From assembly GCA_009720755.1 (NCBI GenBank), contig WNKV01000001.1:1-64000 (forward strand): a DNA stretch of 64,000 nt, read 5' to 3'. A program made the translations under genes and the position numbers. The DNA is from Rhodoplanes serenus. GTDB taxonomy: Bacteria; Pseudomonadota; Alphaproteobacteria; Rhizobiales; Xanthobacteraceae. Under the pieces are notes generated by a model, which was given only the letters and a program-made list of their open reading frames with translations, was not told where the DNA came from and made no database searches. This document shows, piece by piece, positions 1 to 12,135 of this stretch. How positions within the stretch are numbered: the first letter of the stretch is position 1; the number at the start of each line of letters is the position of its first letter.

Positions 1-55
1 CGTGCCACGGCATGGACAGGCCTCCTTCGTAGCCTCCCATGCTCCTCCACTACAG

Positions 56-101
56 TGTCAGCCATGTCCCCGAACACCTGTCAGCTATGTCCCCGGGCCA
101 A
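56..101. repeat. Two-copy 17-bp direct repeat near the left edge
   Basis: The 17-mer TGTCAGCCATGTCCCCG (56-72) recurs with one mismatch at 79-95, a spacing of 23 bp. No open frame in 1-224 looks like a gene. I recall similar motifs flanking integrase-type insertion sequences in alphaproteobacteria, so this could be the outer end of a mobile element lying left of the window. That is inference, because no transposase is visible here. A short palindrome at 156-178 resembles the end of the larger repeat family seen at 36.8, 45.7 and 62.9 kb. Confidence 0.4.
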
Positions 102-224
102 ACATCGAGCCCGCGCATGACGCTGTTAGGCGTGGCACGCGATGTGTGCATGCCCTAGCCCGCAAGCGGGGAGAGGTGAAGCCGTGCCACTCCCACACCC
201 CGAGCTGATCCGACAGACCGCGTC

Positions 225-1172
225 TCACGCCGGCGGCAGCTCGAAGAACTCGGTCGGATTGTCGACCAGCATCAACTGCCGGCTGCGATCGTCCTCGGCG
301 ATCTGCGGGATGAGGTCGACCAGCTCGCCGTCGTTGGGCATGAAGCGCGAGATGTTCGGGTGCGGCCAGTCGGTTCCCCACAGCACCCGGGTGGGGGCGT
401 GGCGCACCAGCGCCCGCGCCAGCGCGACGCTGTCGGCGAACGGCGGCCCGGCCCGCGACAGGCGGTCGAGGCCGGACAGCTTCACCCACACGGTGCCGCG
501 GTCGAGCAGCTTCTTCAGCGCCCCGAAGCCGAAGCCGGTGACACCCTCGGTGACGTCGACGCGGCCGACATGGTCGATCACCACCTTGGCGCGGATGGCG
601 GTGATCAGGCCGAGGGTGTCGAGCAGCTCCTTGCCGCCGACATGGACGGCGACGTGCCAACCGAACGGCGCCACCCGCTCGACCACCGCCCGCACGCCTT
701 CGGGCGACGGCCGGTTGCCGAGATGCGGCAGGAAGTTGAAGCGGACGCCGCGAACCCCGGCGGCGTGCAGGCGGGCGATCTCGTCGACGCCGACATCGGC
801 GTCGAGCAGCGCAACGCCGCGATAGCGGTCACCCGCCCCGGCCAGGAAGTCCACGAGCGCCGCATGATCGGTGCCGTGGCAGGTCGACTGCACGATGACG
901 CCGCGCTCGAAGCCGAGCCGCCGGTGCAGCGCCAGCAGCATCGCCTTGGGGGCGTCGTGCGGGGTGAAAGGGCGCTTCGCCGCGTAGGGAAAGACGGCGT
1001 GCGGCCCGAAGACGTGGAAATGCGAGTCGCAGGCGCCGGGCGGCGGCACGTAGCGGGGCTGCGTCGGATCGGGGTCCGGCGGCGGGCACGTGGGCTGCGC
1101 GCTCTGCTGCGCCCCGCGCTGATCGCTGGCTTGCACGCCGAGCTGCCGTTCGGCGGATGTCGCGGACATCAT
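225..1172 (-). CDS. Amidohydrolase-2 family protein, 2-pyrone-4,6-dicarboxylate lactonase-like
   Basis: This is a 315-aa TIM-barrel metal-dependent hydrolase. After a Pro-rich leader of about 45 residues comes the metal-binding HxH in CDSHFHVFG (H51, H53), then VDHVGRVD in mid-protein and the late metal/catalytic Asp in WGTDWPHPN (about residue 263). This signature set is shared by PDC lactonase (LigI) and related sugar-lactone or dicarboxylate-lactone hydrolases. The ATG at 1172 is preferred over 1184 because GGAGG sits 5 nt upstream of it. The gene is last in a minus-strand operon behind a TAXI TRAP transporter, so it probably acts in the cytoplasm on the imported organic acid or its lactone. 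The exact substrate cannot be read from sequence. Confidence 0.85.
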   Translation of the reverse strand: MMSATSAERQLGVQASDQRGAQQSAQPTCPPPDPDPTQPRYVPPPGACDSHFHVFGPHAVFPYAAKRPFTPHDAPKAMLLALHRRLGFERGVIVQSTCHGTDHAALVDFLAGAGDRYRGVALLDADVGVDEIARLHAAGVRGVRFNFLPHLGNRPSPEGVRAVVERVAPFGWHVAVHVGGKELLDTLGLITAIRAKVVIDHVGRVDVTEGVTGFGFGALKKLLDRGTVWVKLSGLDRLSRAGPPFADSVALARALVRHAPTRVLWGTDWPHPNISRFMPNDGELVDLIPQIAEDDRSRQLMLVDNPTEFFELPPA

Positions 1173-1295
1173 GGTCGCCTCCATCCCGATAGCCGTGTGA
1201 CGCTCGGGCCTCCGCTCGTGCCGGCATCGATCGCCGCGGCTCTCGCCACGGCGATCTTCGGGCCGGACCTTCGCGGCGCGGCGGTCCGGTCGAGC

Positions 1296-2276
1296 CTACA
1301 TCTGCACCCCCTTCTCCGCAAAGTACTTGAGGGCGCCCGGATGCCACGGTGTCGACGAGTTGGCCTTGAGCTGATTCTTGTAGTCGATGCTGGCGGCCTC
1401 CTTGTGAACGGCGACCAGCTCGTCCTTCTTGTCGAAGATGGCCTTGACGATGTCGTAGGCCATCTGGTCCGACATCTTGTCGTTGGTGACCAGCACGTTC
1501 CACACCACGGTGATCTTGTTGTCCTTGTCCTGGCCCGGATAGGTGCCGGCCTTGATGGTGTCGGCCGCGTAGAGCGGGCCGTGCTTGGCGTTCATCTTGT
1601 CGACGGTGTCGGCGTGATCGATCATCTTGATCTTGACGCCCGGGGTGGCGCCGAGATCGGTCACCGCCGCGGTCGGCAGCCCGCCGACCCAGAAGAAGGC
1701 GTCGATCTTGCGATCCTTGATGGCGTTGACGGACTCGGCGACGCCGAGCCGCTCGCGCTTGAGGTCCTTGTCCTTGTCGAGCCCGGCCGCCTCGATGACG
1801 CGGAACGCCATCACCTCGGTGGCACTGCCCGGCGAGCCGGTGGAGACGCGCTTGCCCTTGAGGTCCGCCATGGTCTCAATGCCGGTGCCCTCGATGGTCA
1901 CGACATGCATGCGGTTGGGGTAGAGCACCAGCAGGGTGCGCACCTCGACCTTGCCGCCGCGGAACTTGTCCTCGCCCTTGTAGGCGTCGAGGGCGGCGTC
2001 GACCATGGAGAAGCCGACCTCGCTCTGGCCGGAGCCGATCAGCTTGAGGTTGTCGACCGAGCCGCCGGTCACCTCGGCGGTCGCCTGCATGCCCGGGATC
2101 GCCTTGGACAGCACCGCCGCCAGCCCGCCGCCCATCGGATAGTAGACGCCGCCGGTGCCGCCGGTGCCGATCGCGATGGTCTTCTGCTGGGCGACGGCGA
2201 CGCCGACGGTCAGCGCGCCGACGGTCAGCACGGCGGCCGCCGCACCGGCCCATACGCTGCGGAATCGGAACTGCAT
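1296..2276 (-). CDS. TAXI family TRAP transporter solute-binding protein
   Basis: This 326-aa secreted receptor starts at ATG 2276 behind an AGGGAG SD. A further open stretch upstream lacks any signal-peptide logic. The N-terminus has a classic signal peptide (FRFRS, a hydrophobic Ala/Val core, VAVA followed by QQKTIAIGTGG). The mature start IAIGTGGTGGVYYPMGG is the hallmark of TAXI receptors. These capture organic acids in the periplasm and hand them to the DctQM permease; no ATP is used. It lies 90 bp downstream of the fused permease and 123 bp upstream of the amidohydrolase. The ligand is unknown; the family includes glutamate/glutarate and other dicarboxylate binders. Confidence 0.92.
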   Translation of the reverse strand: MQFRFRSVWAGAAAAVLTVGALTVGVAVAQQKTIAIGTGGTGGVYYPMGGGLAAVLSKAIPGMQATAEVTGGSVDNLKLIGSGQSEVGFSMVDAALDAYKGEDKFRGGKVEVRTLLVLYPNRMHVVTIEGTGIETMADLKGKRVSTGSPGSATEVMAFRVIEAAGLDKDKDLKRERLGVAESVNAIKDRKIDAFFWVGGLPTAAVTDLGATPGVKIKMIDHADTVDKMNAKHGPLYAADTIKAGTYPGQDKDNKITVVWNVLVTNDKMSDQMAYDIVKAIFDKKDELVAVHKEAASIDYKNQLKANSSTPWHPGALKYFAEKGVQM

Positions 2277-2366
2277 CTGGACGTTCTCCCTTACGATCAG
2301 GTGTTGCTTTTGTGGTTGGTCTCGCGGTCGTGGCCGGCCGGTCCGGCCGACCACCCGAACGGGGCG

Positions 2367-4610
2367 TCATGCCGGCCGCGCTTCGCCCCGCGTCCTGATC
2401 TGGTGCAAGACTAGCAGAGCCACCAGCGCGAGGCCAAACCAGGCGGGGTGCGGCACGTCGACCCCCACCAGCCACTCGGTGGCCGGCTCCAGGAGGCTCG
2501 GGAACACCAGCAGCAGGCCGGCGACGATCCACAGGCCGCGCTCGCCGGCGGCGACCGCCCGCCAGGCCCAGCCCTGCGCCGCCACCGCGAGCGCGCCGAG
2601 GCCGATCGCCGTCTTCAGCGCGATCAGCACGACGTCCAGCACGGTGCCGCCCTTCGGCACCGCCATCAGCAGGCCGACGCCGAGCGGATCGAGGATGAAC
2701 ACGAACGGCACCAGGAAGGCCGGCAGCGTGTACTTCCACGCCTGGAGCGTGGTGCGGTAGGGATCGCCCCCGGTGATGGCGGCGGCCGCGAAGGGCGACA
2801 GCGCGGTCGGCGGCGACACCTCGGACAGCACCGCATAGTAGAAGATGAACATGTGGGCCGCGAACTCCGGCACGCCGAGCTTGATCAGCGCCGGCGCCGC
2901 GATCACGGCGCAGATGATGTAGGAGGCCGTCACCGGCACCGCGAGACCGACGATCCACACGATCAGCGCCGTGTAGAGCGCCGTCAGCAGCAGGCTGTTG
3001 CCCGCATAGGCGAGCACGATTGACGAGAACTTGAGGCCGAGCCCGGTGAGCGTGACGACGCCGACGATGATGCCGGCCGAGGCGCAGGTGGTGGCCGCGT
3101 TGAGGACCCCGATGGTGCCGTCGGCGAGCGCCCGCACGAGCTTCTTCGGCCACAGCGCCGTGTCGGGCCGCAGGAAGCTCAGGCCCAGCACCAGCAGCGT
3201 CGACCAGAACACCGACAGCATCGGCGAGTAGCCCGCCACCATGAAGCCGACGACGGCCACCAGCGAGGTGAAGTGGAAGCCGTAGCGCCGGAGCATCTGC
3301 GGGATGGTCAGCGAGGTGTCGTAGGGCACCGCCTTGGCGCCGAACCGCCGGGCGTCGAGCTCAACCATGAACAGGAGCGACAGGTAGTAGAGGCAGGTCG
3401 GGATCAGCGCCATCCAGATCACGTCCAGATAGCTGATCTTGAGGAACTCGGCGATCAGGAAGGCGGCGGCGCCGAGCACCGGCGGCGACAGGATCGCACC
3501 CAGCCCGCCGGCGGCCAAGAGGCCGCCCGCCGCGTTCTTCTCGAAGCCGGCACGGGCCATCATCGGATAGGCGACGGCACCGATCGTCACCGTGGTGGCG
3601 ACGCCGGAGCCCGACGGCCCGCCGAGCAGGAACGACGACAGCACCACGGTGCGGCCGGCGCTGTTGGGCTTGCCGCCCATCACGGCGAGCGAGAAGTTGA
3701 TGAAGAACTTGCCGGCGCCCGAATGCTGGAGGAAGGCGCCGTAGATGGTGAACATGATGATCAGGCTGGAGGAGACGTCGACGGCGACGCCGAAGATGCC
3801 TTCCAGCGTGATGAACAGGTGGCCGACGAGGCGCGTGAAGGTGTAGCCGCGATGCGTCCACGGCGCCGGCAGATAAGGCCCGACGAGCGCGTAGACGATG
3901 AACAGGATCGCCACCACCGGCATGATCCAGCCGGTGGTGCGCCGCGTCGCCTCCAGGAGCAGGACGATGAAGACGACGCCGAGCACCACGTCGAGAGGGT
4001 CCGGCATGGTGGCACGGTCGGTGAACTCCTCGCCACCGATGAGCGCGTAGCCGAGAATGCCGACGCTGGCGATCGCCGCCACCACGTCCCACCAGCGGAT
4101 GGCGTTGCGGAACCGCGTCGCCAGCGGGAACAGCAGGAAGCACAGCGCCATCACGAAGGCGACGTGGACGTAGCGCAGCGTCTGGGTGGGGACGATCGCG
4201 TAGGCGGCGTAGAGGTGGAACAGGGTCGACACCACGGCGATGGCGGTGACGATCATGCCGGCGCGGCCGGAGAGCCGGTTGGCGGCTCCCTCCTCCTGCT
4301 CGATATAGGCTTCGGCCTTGCGCAGCGCCTCGTCGCTGATGGCGCCTTGAGACGTGAGGCGGACGTCCGGCAGGGCGGAGTCGACCGGCGCCGGCCGGCC
4401 GGAGGAGCCCGGCACATAGCCGGGCGGCGGCTCCAGCGGCCGGAACGGGTCGTTCTTCTCGGCGGCACCGTACAGCGACGAGCCGGGCAGCGGCGATCCT
4501 GGTGACGAAGCCGGTGCGCCGGGCGTCGCCGCCGCGGTGCCATCCGACGAGGGCTGGCGCCCGGACCCCGATGGCGGCGCGGAGTGCGCGCCGGTACGCT
4601 CGTCGGCCAT
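2367..4610 (-). CDS. TRAP transporter permease, DctQ-DctM (4TM/12TM) fusion
   Basis: This 747-aa protein carries about 90 Pro/Ser/Gly-rich residues followed by a DctQ-like four-helix block (about 110-215) and then the large DctM domain. DctM is recognisable from GGPSGSGVATTVTIG (central discontinuous helix region) and the SEVSPPTALSPFAAAAITGG motif. Fused permeases of this kind pair with TAXI receptors, as here. It should be a sodium- or proton-coupled secondary importer in the inner membrane. The start at 4610 has AGGA 8 nt upstream. The long low-complexity cytosolic N-tail is unusual in length but reads in frame. It is the first gene of its operon, with an inverted repeat 73 bp upstream of the start. 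Confidence 0.93.
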   Translation of the reverse strand: MADERTGAHSAPPSGSGRQPSSDGTAAATPGAPASSPGSPLPGSSLYGAAEKNDPFRPLEPPPGYVPGSSGRPAPVDSALPDVRLTSQGAISDEALRKAEAYIEQEEGAANRLSGRAGMIVTAIAVVSTLFHLYAAYAIVPTQTLRYVHVAFVMALCFLLFPLATRFRNAIRWWDVVAAIASVGILGYALIGGEEFTDRATMPDPLDVVLGVVFIVLLLEATRRTTGWIMPVVAILFIVYALVGPYLPAPWTHRGYTFTRLVGHLFITLEGIFGVAVDVSSSLIIMFTIYGAFLQHSGAGKFFINFSLAVMGGKPNSAGRTVVLSSFLLGGPSGSGVATTVTIGAVAYPMMARAGFEKNAAGGLLAAGGLGAILSPPVLGAAAFLIAEFLKISYLDVIWMALIPTCLYYLSLLFMVELDARRFGAKAVPYDTSLTIPQMLRRYGFHFTSLVAVVGFMVAGYSPMLSVFWSTLLVLGLSFLRPDTALWPKKLVRALADGTIGVLNAATTCASAGIIVGVVTLTGLGLKFSSIVLAYAGNSLLLTALYTALIVWIVGLAVPVTASYIICAVIAAPALIKLGVPEFAAHMFIFYYAVLSEVSPPTALSPFAAAAITGGDPYRTTLQAWKYTLPAFLVPFVFILDPLGVGLLMAVPKGGTVLDVVLIALKTAIGLGALAVAAQGWAWRAVAAGERGLWIVAGLLLVFPSLLEPATEWLVGVDVPHPAWFGLALVALLVLHQIRTRGEARPA

Positions 4611-5018
4611 GCTCGCGTTCCTGCCCTGGGGCCGCCGGGGAGACGGCTGTTCGTTTGTCGCGGGCTCTGGCGGCCCGCGTGTCTTGGGAAGCCTCCCAAG
4701 AGGCGGGAAAAATGTCTAGTGGGACGAAGGGATGACGGAGCGTTCCGGCAGGCGGCCGGGCCGCGCCGCCCCGGTTCCTGGCGACGCCCCCTCGCGCCGC
4801 CGGTGTGGTCGGCCATCGTCGAAGCCTCGCGGCGTCTCGCGATGCGTGCATCGCGTCGACGCCGTGCGGCGAGAGGGAGCGGCGCCCCGGCGCCCTCGCC
4901 TTGACCCCCCGAATCCCTGCCTCTAGGGTCCGCAGCCGCCGGCCGAGGCCCGGGCGCGCCGTCGTGGCGATGCCGGTCGCGGCCGCGCCATCGCCGTTCT
5001 CCGCCGCTGCGAGCCGCC
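4611..5018. other. Intergenic region between the TRAP operon and glyQ
   Basis: This is a 408-bp region between divergent transcripts. It holds the inverted repeat described separately at 4683-4700. No convincing -35/-10 pair was found for glyQ, and no gene could be supported. Confidence 0.5.
4683..4700. promoter_or_regulatory. Inverted repeat upstream of the TRAP operon, possible operator
   Basis: CTTGGGA and TCCCAAG form a perfect 7-bp dyad around a 4-bp centre, 73-90 bp upstream of the permease start. There is no T-tract on either side, so a terminator is unlikely. The size fits an operator for a dimeric regulator of the transport operon. No regulator gene lies in the window, so this remains inference. 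Confidence 0.35.
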
Positions 5019-5957
5019 ATGCCCGATATCGAATTGCCGCCGCACATGCGGCCCCAACGCTCGTTCCAGGGGCTCATCCTCGCCCTGCAACGCTATTGGG
5101 CCGACTACGGCTGCGTCATCCTCCAGCCCTACGACATGGAGGTCGGGGCCGGCACCTTCCACCCGGCGACCACCCTGCGGGCGCTCGGCCCAAAACCGTG
5201 GAACGCCGCCTATGTGCAGCCGTCGCGCCGCCCCAAGGACGGCCGCTACGGCGAGAACCCCAACCGGCTCCAGCACTACTATCAGTTTCAGGTGATCCTG
5301 AAGCCGTCGCCCGAGAACCTCCAGCAGCTCTACCTCGACAGCCTCGCGGCCATCGGCATCGACACCCGCCTGCACGACGTCCGCTTCGTCGAGGACGACT
5401 GGGAAAGCCCGACGCTGGGCGCCTGGGGGCTCGGCTGGGAGTGCTGGTGCGACGGCATGGAGGTGTCGCAGTTCACCTACTTCCAGCAGGTCGCCGGCTT
5501 CGAGTGCGCCCCGGTGGCGGGCGAATTGACCTACGGGCTCGAACGCCTCGCCATGTACGTGCAGGGCGTCGAGAACGTCTACGACCTCGCCTTCAACGGC
5601 CGCGACGACGACAAGCGCGTCACCTACGGGGACGTCTTCCTCCAGGCCGAGCAGGAATACTCGCGCCACAATTTCGAGCACGCCGACACCGACATGCTGT
5701 TCGAGCAGTTCCGCATGGCCGAGGGCGCCTGCCGCAAGTATCTCGATGCGGGCTGGTCGGGCGCCGGCAAGGAGCGCCACCTGATGGCGCTGCCGGCCTA
5801 CGACCAGTGCATCAAGGCGAGCCACGTCTTCAACCTGCTCGATGCCCGCGGCGTCATCTCGGTCACCGAGCGGCAGAGCTACATTCTGCGCGTGCGCGAG
5901 CTGGCCAAAGCCTGCGGCGCCGCCTGGCTCGCCACCGCCGGCGGCGGGGCGGGGTAG
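5019..5957 (+). CDS. glyQ: Glycine-tRNA ligase alpha subunit
   Basis: This 312-aa catalytic subunit of the alpha2beta2 glycyl-tRNA synthetase activates glycine and charges tRNA-Gly. The family core is clear: [13 protein letters not shown] at the N-terminus, [33 protein letters not shown] (class II motif 2 region), [19 protein letters not shown] and [13 protein letters not shown] (motif 3). Length is normal for bacterial GlyQ. The SD is poor. glyS should follow directly in this lineage, but a DUF559 gene and GC palindromes separate the two here. Confidence 0.98.
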   Translation: MPDIELPPHMRPQRSFQGLILALQRYWADYGCVILQPYDMEVGAGTFHPATTLRALGPKPWNAAYVQPSRRPKDGRYGENPNRLQHYYQFQVILKPSPENLQQLYLDSLAAIGIDTRLHDVRFVEDDWESPTLGAWGLGWECWCDGMEVSQFTYFQQVAGFECAPVAGELTYGLERLAMYVQGVENVYDLAFNGRDDDKRVTYGDVFLQAEQEYSRHNFEHADTDMLFEQFRMAEGACRKYLDAGWSGAGKERHLMALPAYDQCIKASHVFNLLDARGVISVTERQSYILRVRELAKACGAAWLATAGGGAG

Positions 5958-5981
5958 GGTCGATCGAACGAGGTCCCTCGA

Positions 5982-6021
5982 CTCCCCTCCCCCGCTCGCG
6001 CAGCAAATGGTGGGGAGGGGG
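5982..6021. repeat. GC-rich palindromic element downstream of glyQ
   Basis: A CCCCTCCCC arm and a GGGGAGGGG arm flank GCTCGCGCAGCAAATGGT, giving a strong hairpin just after the glyQ stop. Related CCCCTCCCCCGC...GAGGGGG elements occur at 6430-6467 and 12011-12055. It may attenuate glyQ transcription; there is no U-tract. Confidence 0.5.
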
Positions 6022-6486
6022 TCGGGGGTGGGGGGCTCTTTGGCGGCAGAGGCAAGCCCGAAGCGCACCGACGGCCGCACGAGCCTCGCCCGTGCGCTCC
6101 GCCGAACCATGACCGAGGCCGAGAAGCGGCTGTGGTGGCACCTGAAGCGGCTTCCTCCGACGTCGTCGCACTGGCGGCGGCAGGCGCCCATCGGTCCGCA
6201 CTATGCCGACTTCGCCTGTCACGAGCGGCGTCTCGTCATCGAGATCGACGGTGGGCAGCACGCAGAAGCTGCCGCGGCCACCGCCGACGCCCACCGGACC
6301 GCCTATCTCGCCGCCCGAGGCTACCGCGTTCTTCGATTTTGGAATAACGACGTCCTGACCAACATCGAGGGTGTCCTGACCGTGATTGCCGAGGCTCTTG
6401 GCGACGATCGGATGCCCCCCACCCCTGATCCCTCCCCGCCACGCGCTGCGCGCGCGGGGGGAGGGGGACGGCGCCGCCGAGTCTGA
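6007..6486 (+). CDS. DUF559 (PD-(D/E)XK endonuclease-like) protein
   Basis: This 159-aa protein carries the DUF559 fold: [15 protein letters not shown], then [21 protein letters not shown] and [11 protein letters not shown], followed by [21 protein letters not shown]68, E79 and D81 form the PD-(D/E)XK-like metal-binding set. ATG 6007 lies inside the palindrome that follows glyQ. GTG 6028 or TTG 6040 are alternative starts and would give a more typical length. The product is probably a Vsr-like nuclease of unproven role. DUF559 genes often lie inside or beside housekeeping operons without a fixed partner. The C-terminus reads into the next GC palindrome and is Arg/Gly/Pro-rich. Confidence 0.8.
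   Translation: MVGRGSGVGGSLAAEASPKRTDGRTSLARALRRTMTEAEKRLWWHLKRLPPTSSHWRRQAPIGPHYADFACHERRLVIEIDGGQHAEAAAATADAHRTAYLAARGYRVLRFWNNDVLTNIEGVLTVIAEALGDDRMPPTPDPSPPRAARAGGGGRRRRV
6430..6467. repeat. GC-rich palindromic element at the 3' end of the DUF559 gene
   Basis: CCCTCCCC pairs with GGGGGAGGGG around GCCACGCGCTGCGCGCGC. It is the same family as 5982-6021 and 12011-12055. It overlaps the last codons of the DUF559 gene just before glyS. Confidence 0.5.
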
Positions 6487-6491
6487 ATCCC

Positions 6492-8639
6492 ATGCCTGAC
6501 CTCCTGCTCGAGCTCTTCTCCGAGGAAATCCCGGCCCGCATGCAGGCCCGGGCGGCCGAGGACCTGAAGAAGATGGTCACCGACCGGCTGGTCGATGCCG
6601 GCCTGGTCTACGAGGGCGCCACCGCCCTGGTGACGCCGCGGCGCCTCGCGCTCGCCGTGCAGGGCATCCCGGTCCGTCAGCCCGATCTCCGGGAGGAGAA
6701 GAAGGGGCCGCGAGTCGGCGCGCCCGAGAAGGCGGTCGAGGGCTTCCTCAAGAGCGCCGGCCTCGCCTCGCTCGACCAGGCGACCGTCCAGAAGGACCCC
6801 AAGAAGGGCGACTTCTACGTGGCGCTGATCGAGAAGCCCGGCCGGCCGGCGATCGACGTGCTGGCCGAGATCCTGCCCCTCGTGGTGCGCACCTTCCCGT
6901 GGCCGAAGTCGATGCGCTGGGGCTCCGGCCGGCTCACCTGGGTGCGGCCGCTGCATTCGATCGTCGCCACCTTCGGGCCGGAGACCGAGGACCCCGACGT
7001 GGTGCCGTTCACGGTCGACCACATCACGGCCAGCGACACCACCCGCGGGCATCGCTTCCTGGCGCCGGACGTCATCCGGGTGAAGCATTTCGACGACTAC
7101 GTGCAGAAGCTCGAGGCCGCCAAGGTGGTGGCCGATCCGGCGCGCCGCCGCGACATCGTGCTGCACGAGGCGCGCCAGCTCGCCTTTGCGCAAGGATTCG
7201 AGCTGGTCGAGGACCAAGGGTTGCTCGACGAGGTGGCGGGTCTCGTCGAATGGCCGGTGGTGCTGATGGGGTCGTTCGACCCGGCCTTCCTGAAAATCCC
7301 CGACGAGGTGATCCGCGCCACCATCCGGGCCAACCAGAAGTGCTTCGTGGTGCGCGACCCGAAGACCGGCAAGCTCGCCCCGCGGTTCATCCTCGTCTCC
7401 AACACCGAGGCGGTGGACGGCGGCGCCGCGATCGTCGCCGGTAACGAGCGGGTCATTCGCGCGCGGCTCGCGGACGCCAAGTTCTTCTACGAGACCGACC
7501 TGAAGACCAGGCTGGAAGACCGGCTGCCGAAGTTCTCGCAGATCGTCTTCCACGAGAAGCTGGGCACGCAAGGCCAGCGCATCGCCCGCATCGGGCGGCT
7601 GGCGGTGGAGCTGGCGCCGCTGGTCGGTGCCGACGTGGAAAAAGTCCGGCGCGCCGCGCAGCTCTGCAAGGCCGACCTGCTCACCGAGGTGGTGGGCGAG
7701 TTCCCCGAGCTGCAAGGACTGATGGGCAAGTACTATGCGCTCGCCCAGGGCGAGGATTCTTCCGTCGCCGCGGCCTGCGAGGAGCACTACAAGCCGCAGG
7801 GCCCGGCCGACCGGGTGCCGACCGACCCGGTGTCGATCGCCGTCGCCTTGGCCGACAAGCTCGACACCCTGGTGGGCTTCTGGGCCATCGACGAGAAGCC
7901 GACCGGCTCGAAGGACCCCTATGCGCTGCGCCGCGCGGCGCTGGGGGTGATCCGCATCGTGCTGGAGAATGGGTTGCGGCTTGCGCTCCGCACGGTCTGC
8001 GGCACCCATCTCGGCGTCATGGCCGGGCCTGGCCCGGCCATCCACGCCTTGCCGGAGGGGCCGTCCAAGGCAGCCGTGGATGCGCGGGACAAGCCCGCGC
8101 ATGACGACGTTCCGGGAAGCCTCCTCGCCTTCTTCGCCGACCGCCTGAAGGTGCAGTTGCGCGAGCAGGGCGCCCGGCACGATCTCGTCGATGCGGTGCT
8201 AGCGCTTGATGTTCAAGACGATCTGCTGCTGATCGTCCGCCGGGTCGAGGCGCTGGCGAAATTCCTGGACACCGAGGATGGGAAGAACCTCCTCGCGGGG
8301 GTGAAGCGCGCCACCAACATCCTGCGCATCGAGGAGAAGCGCGACGGCACCCGCTACACCGGGGCGGTCGACGCCGGCCTGCTGCGCGATGTCGAGGAGT
8401 GGCAGCTGTTCCGGGCGATCGAGGCGGCGCAGGCCGAGGCCGAGGCCGCGGTGGCGCGCGAGGATTTCTCGGCCGCCATGCGCGCCATGGCGACGCTGCG
8501 ACCTCATGTCGATGCATTCTTCGAGCGGGTGACGGTTAATGCGGACGAGGCCCCCGTGCGGGCGAATCGGCTGCGGCTGCTCGACGGCATCCGTGCCGCC
8601 ACCTTCGCGGTCGCGGATTTTTCGCGCATCGAGGGCTAG
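6492..8639 (+). CDS. glyS: Glycine-tRNA ligase beta subunit, with in-frame repeat insertion
   Basis: This 715-aa tRNA-binding subunit partners GlyQ. The typical N-terminus is [18 protein letters not shown], followed by the GlyS core ([49 protein letters not shown]) and a C-terminal DALR-like anticodon-binding region with VKRATNIL. It is longer than usual because a palindromic repeat is inserted in frame around residues 508-538, between LENGLRL...RTVCG and [16 protein letters not shown]. The reading frame continues intact, so the protein is probably functional. The start at 6492 lies 5 nt after the DUF559 stop. Confidence 0.97.
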   Translation: MPDLLLELFSEEIPARMQARAAEDLKKMVTDRLVDAGLVYEGATALVTPRRLALAVQGIPVRQPDLREEKKGPRVGAPEKAVEGFLKSAGLASLDQATVQKDPKKGDFYVALIEKPGRPAIDVLAEILPLVVRTFPWPKSMRWGSGRLTWVRPLHSIVATFGPETEDPDVVPFTVDHITASDTTRGHRFLAPDVIRVKHFDDYVQKLEAAKVVADPARRRDIVLHEARQLAFAQGFELVEDQGLLDEVAGLVEWPVVLMGSFDPAFLKIPDEVIRATIRANQKCFVVRDPKTGKLAPRFILVSNTEAVDGGAAIVAGNERVIRARLADAKFFYETDLKTRLEDRLPKFSQIVFHEKLGTQGQRIARIGRLAVELAPLVGADVEKVRRAAQLCKADLLTEVVGEFPELQGLMGKYYALAQGEDSSVAAACEEHYKPQGPADRVPTDPVSIAVALADKLDTLVGFWAIDEKPTGSKDPYALRRAALGVIRIVLENGLRLALRTVCGTHLGVMAGPGPAIHALPEGPSKAAVDARDKPAHDDVPGSLLAFFADRLKVQLREQGARHDLVDAVLALDVQDDLLLIVRRVEALAKFLDTEDGKNLLAGVKRATNILRIEEKRDGTRYTGAVDAGLLRDVEEWQLFRAIEAAQAEAEAAVAREDFSAAMRAMATLRPHVDAFFERVTVNADEAPVRANRLRLLDGIRAATFAVADFSRIEG
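8015..8106. repeat. Dispersed palindromic element inserted within glyS
   Basis: The segment is a nested palindrome. It contains ATGGCCGGGCC-T-GGCCCGGCCAT (11-bp arms) and ATGCGCGGG-ACAAG-CCCGCGCAT (9-bp arms). ATCCACG pairs with CGTGGAT, and the outer ends CGTCAT and ATGACG pair as well. Such GTCATGCCCGGGC...ATCCACG...CATGACG elements are normally intergenic in this order. Here it is translated without a stop, adding a Pro/Ala/Gly-rich loop to GlyS, as Rickettsia palindromic elements do. Confidence 0.85.
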
Positions 8640-8800
8640 CAAATTCGGCGCCGCCAGTGGAAACTGCCGGCCATAACAACCGGATGATTTCAGTTCGGAC
8701 GAGGCCCGCGAACGGGCCGTGATATCACCCCCCGCGGTGTGCAGTCGAACTGCGCGCGCCGCTCAGGTGCCTTCTGCGATTGCGAAAACCGGAGCTGTCC

Positions 8801-11899
<3,099 letters not shown>

Positions 11900-11900
11900 T

Positions 11901-11976
11901 CGATCGGGTGTGGCCGATCGCCATAGCGACGATCGGCATCGTGACGATCGCCATTGTGTGACGATCGGCAATCGAC
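11901..11976. repeat. Tandem array directly after the ppdK stop (5 units of 14-17 bp)
   Basis: CGATCG starts at 11901, 11915, 11930, 11945 and 11962. Units read CGATCGCCATAGCGA, CGATCGGCATCGTGA and CGATCGCCATTGTGTGA, so the array diverges in place. It begins 2 nt after the ppdK TGA. Confidence 0.75.
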
Positions 11977-12010
11977 GGCGTCGGGCCAGACGCCCGGCGC
12001 AGGGCCTCTC

Positions 12011-12055
12011 CGCTCCCCTCCCCCGCGAGCGCAGCTCGCGGTGGTGAGGGGGAGC
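12011..12055. repeat. GC-rich palindromic element upstream of the ComB-like gene
   Basis: The inner stem CCGCGAGC-GCA-GCTCGCGG (12023-12041) is perfect and is flanked by pyrimidine-rich and purine-rich arms (CTCCCCTCC and GAGGGGGAG). It is related to the two elements flanking the DUF559 gene. Confidence 0.6.
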
Positions 12056-12135
12056 GAGACGCCGAGCCTTGTGACAATACGGCTTCGGAGCAATTCGTCC
12101 TGATGTTCGGGGGCTGTCGACAGAAAGAGCAGCCC

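Noticed and set aside
360-2414. A 684-codon open frame on the plus strand
   Set aside because: It is antisense to the amidohydrolase and the TAXI receptor, both of which have clear domain motifs.
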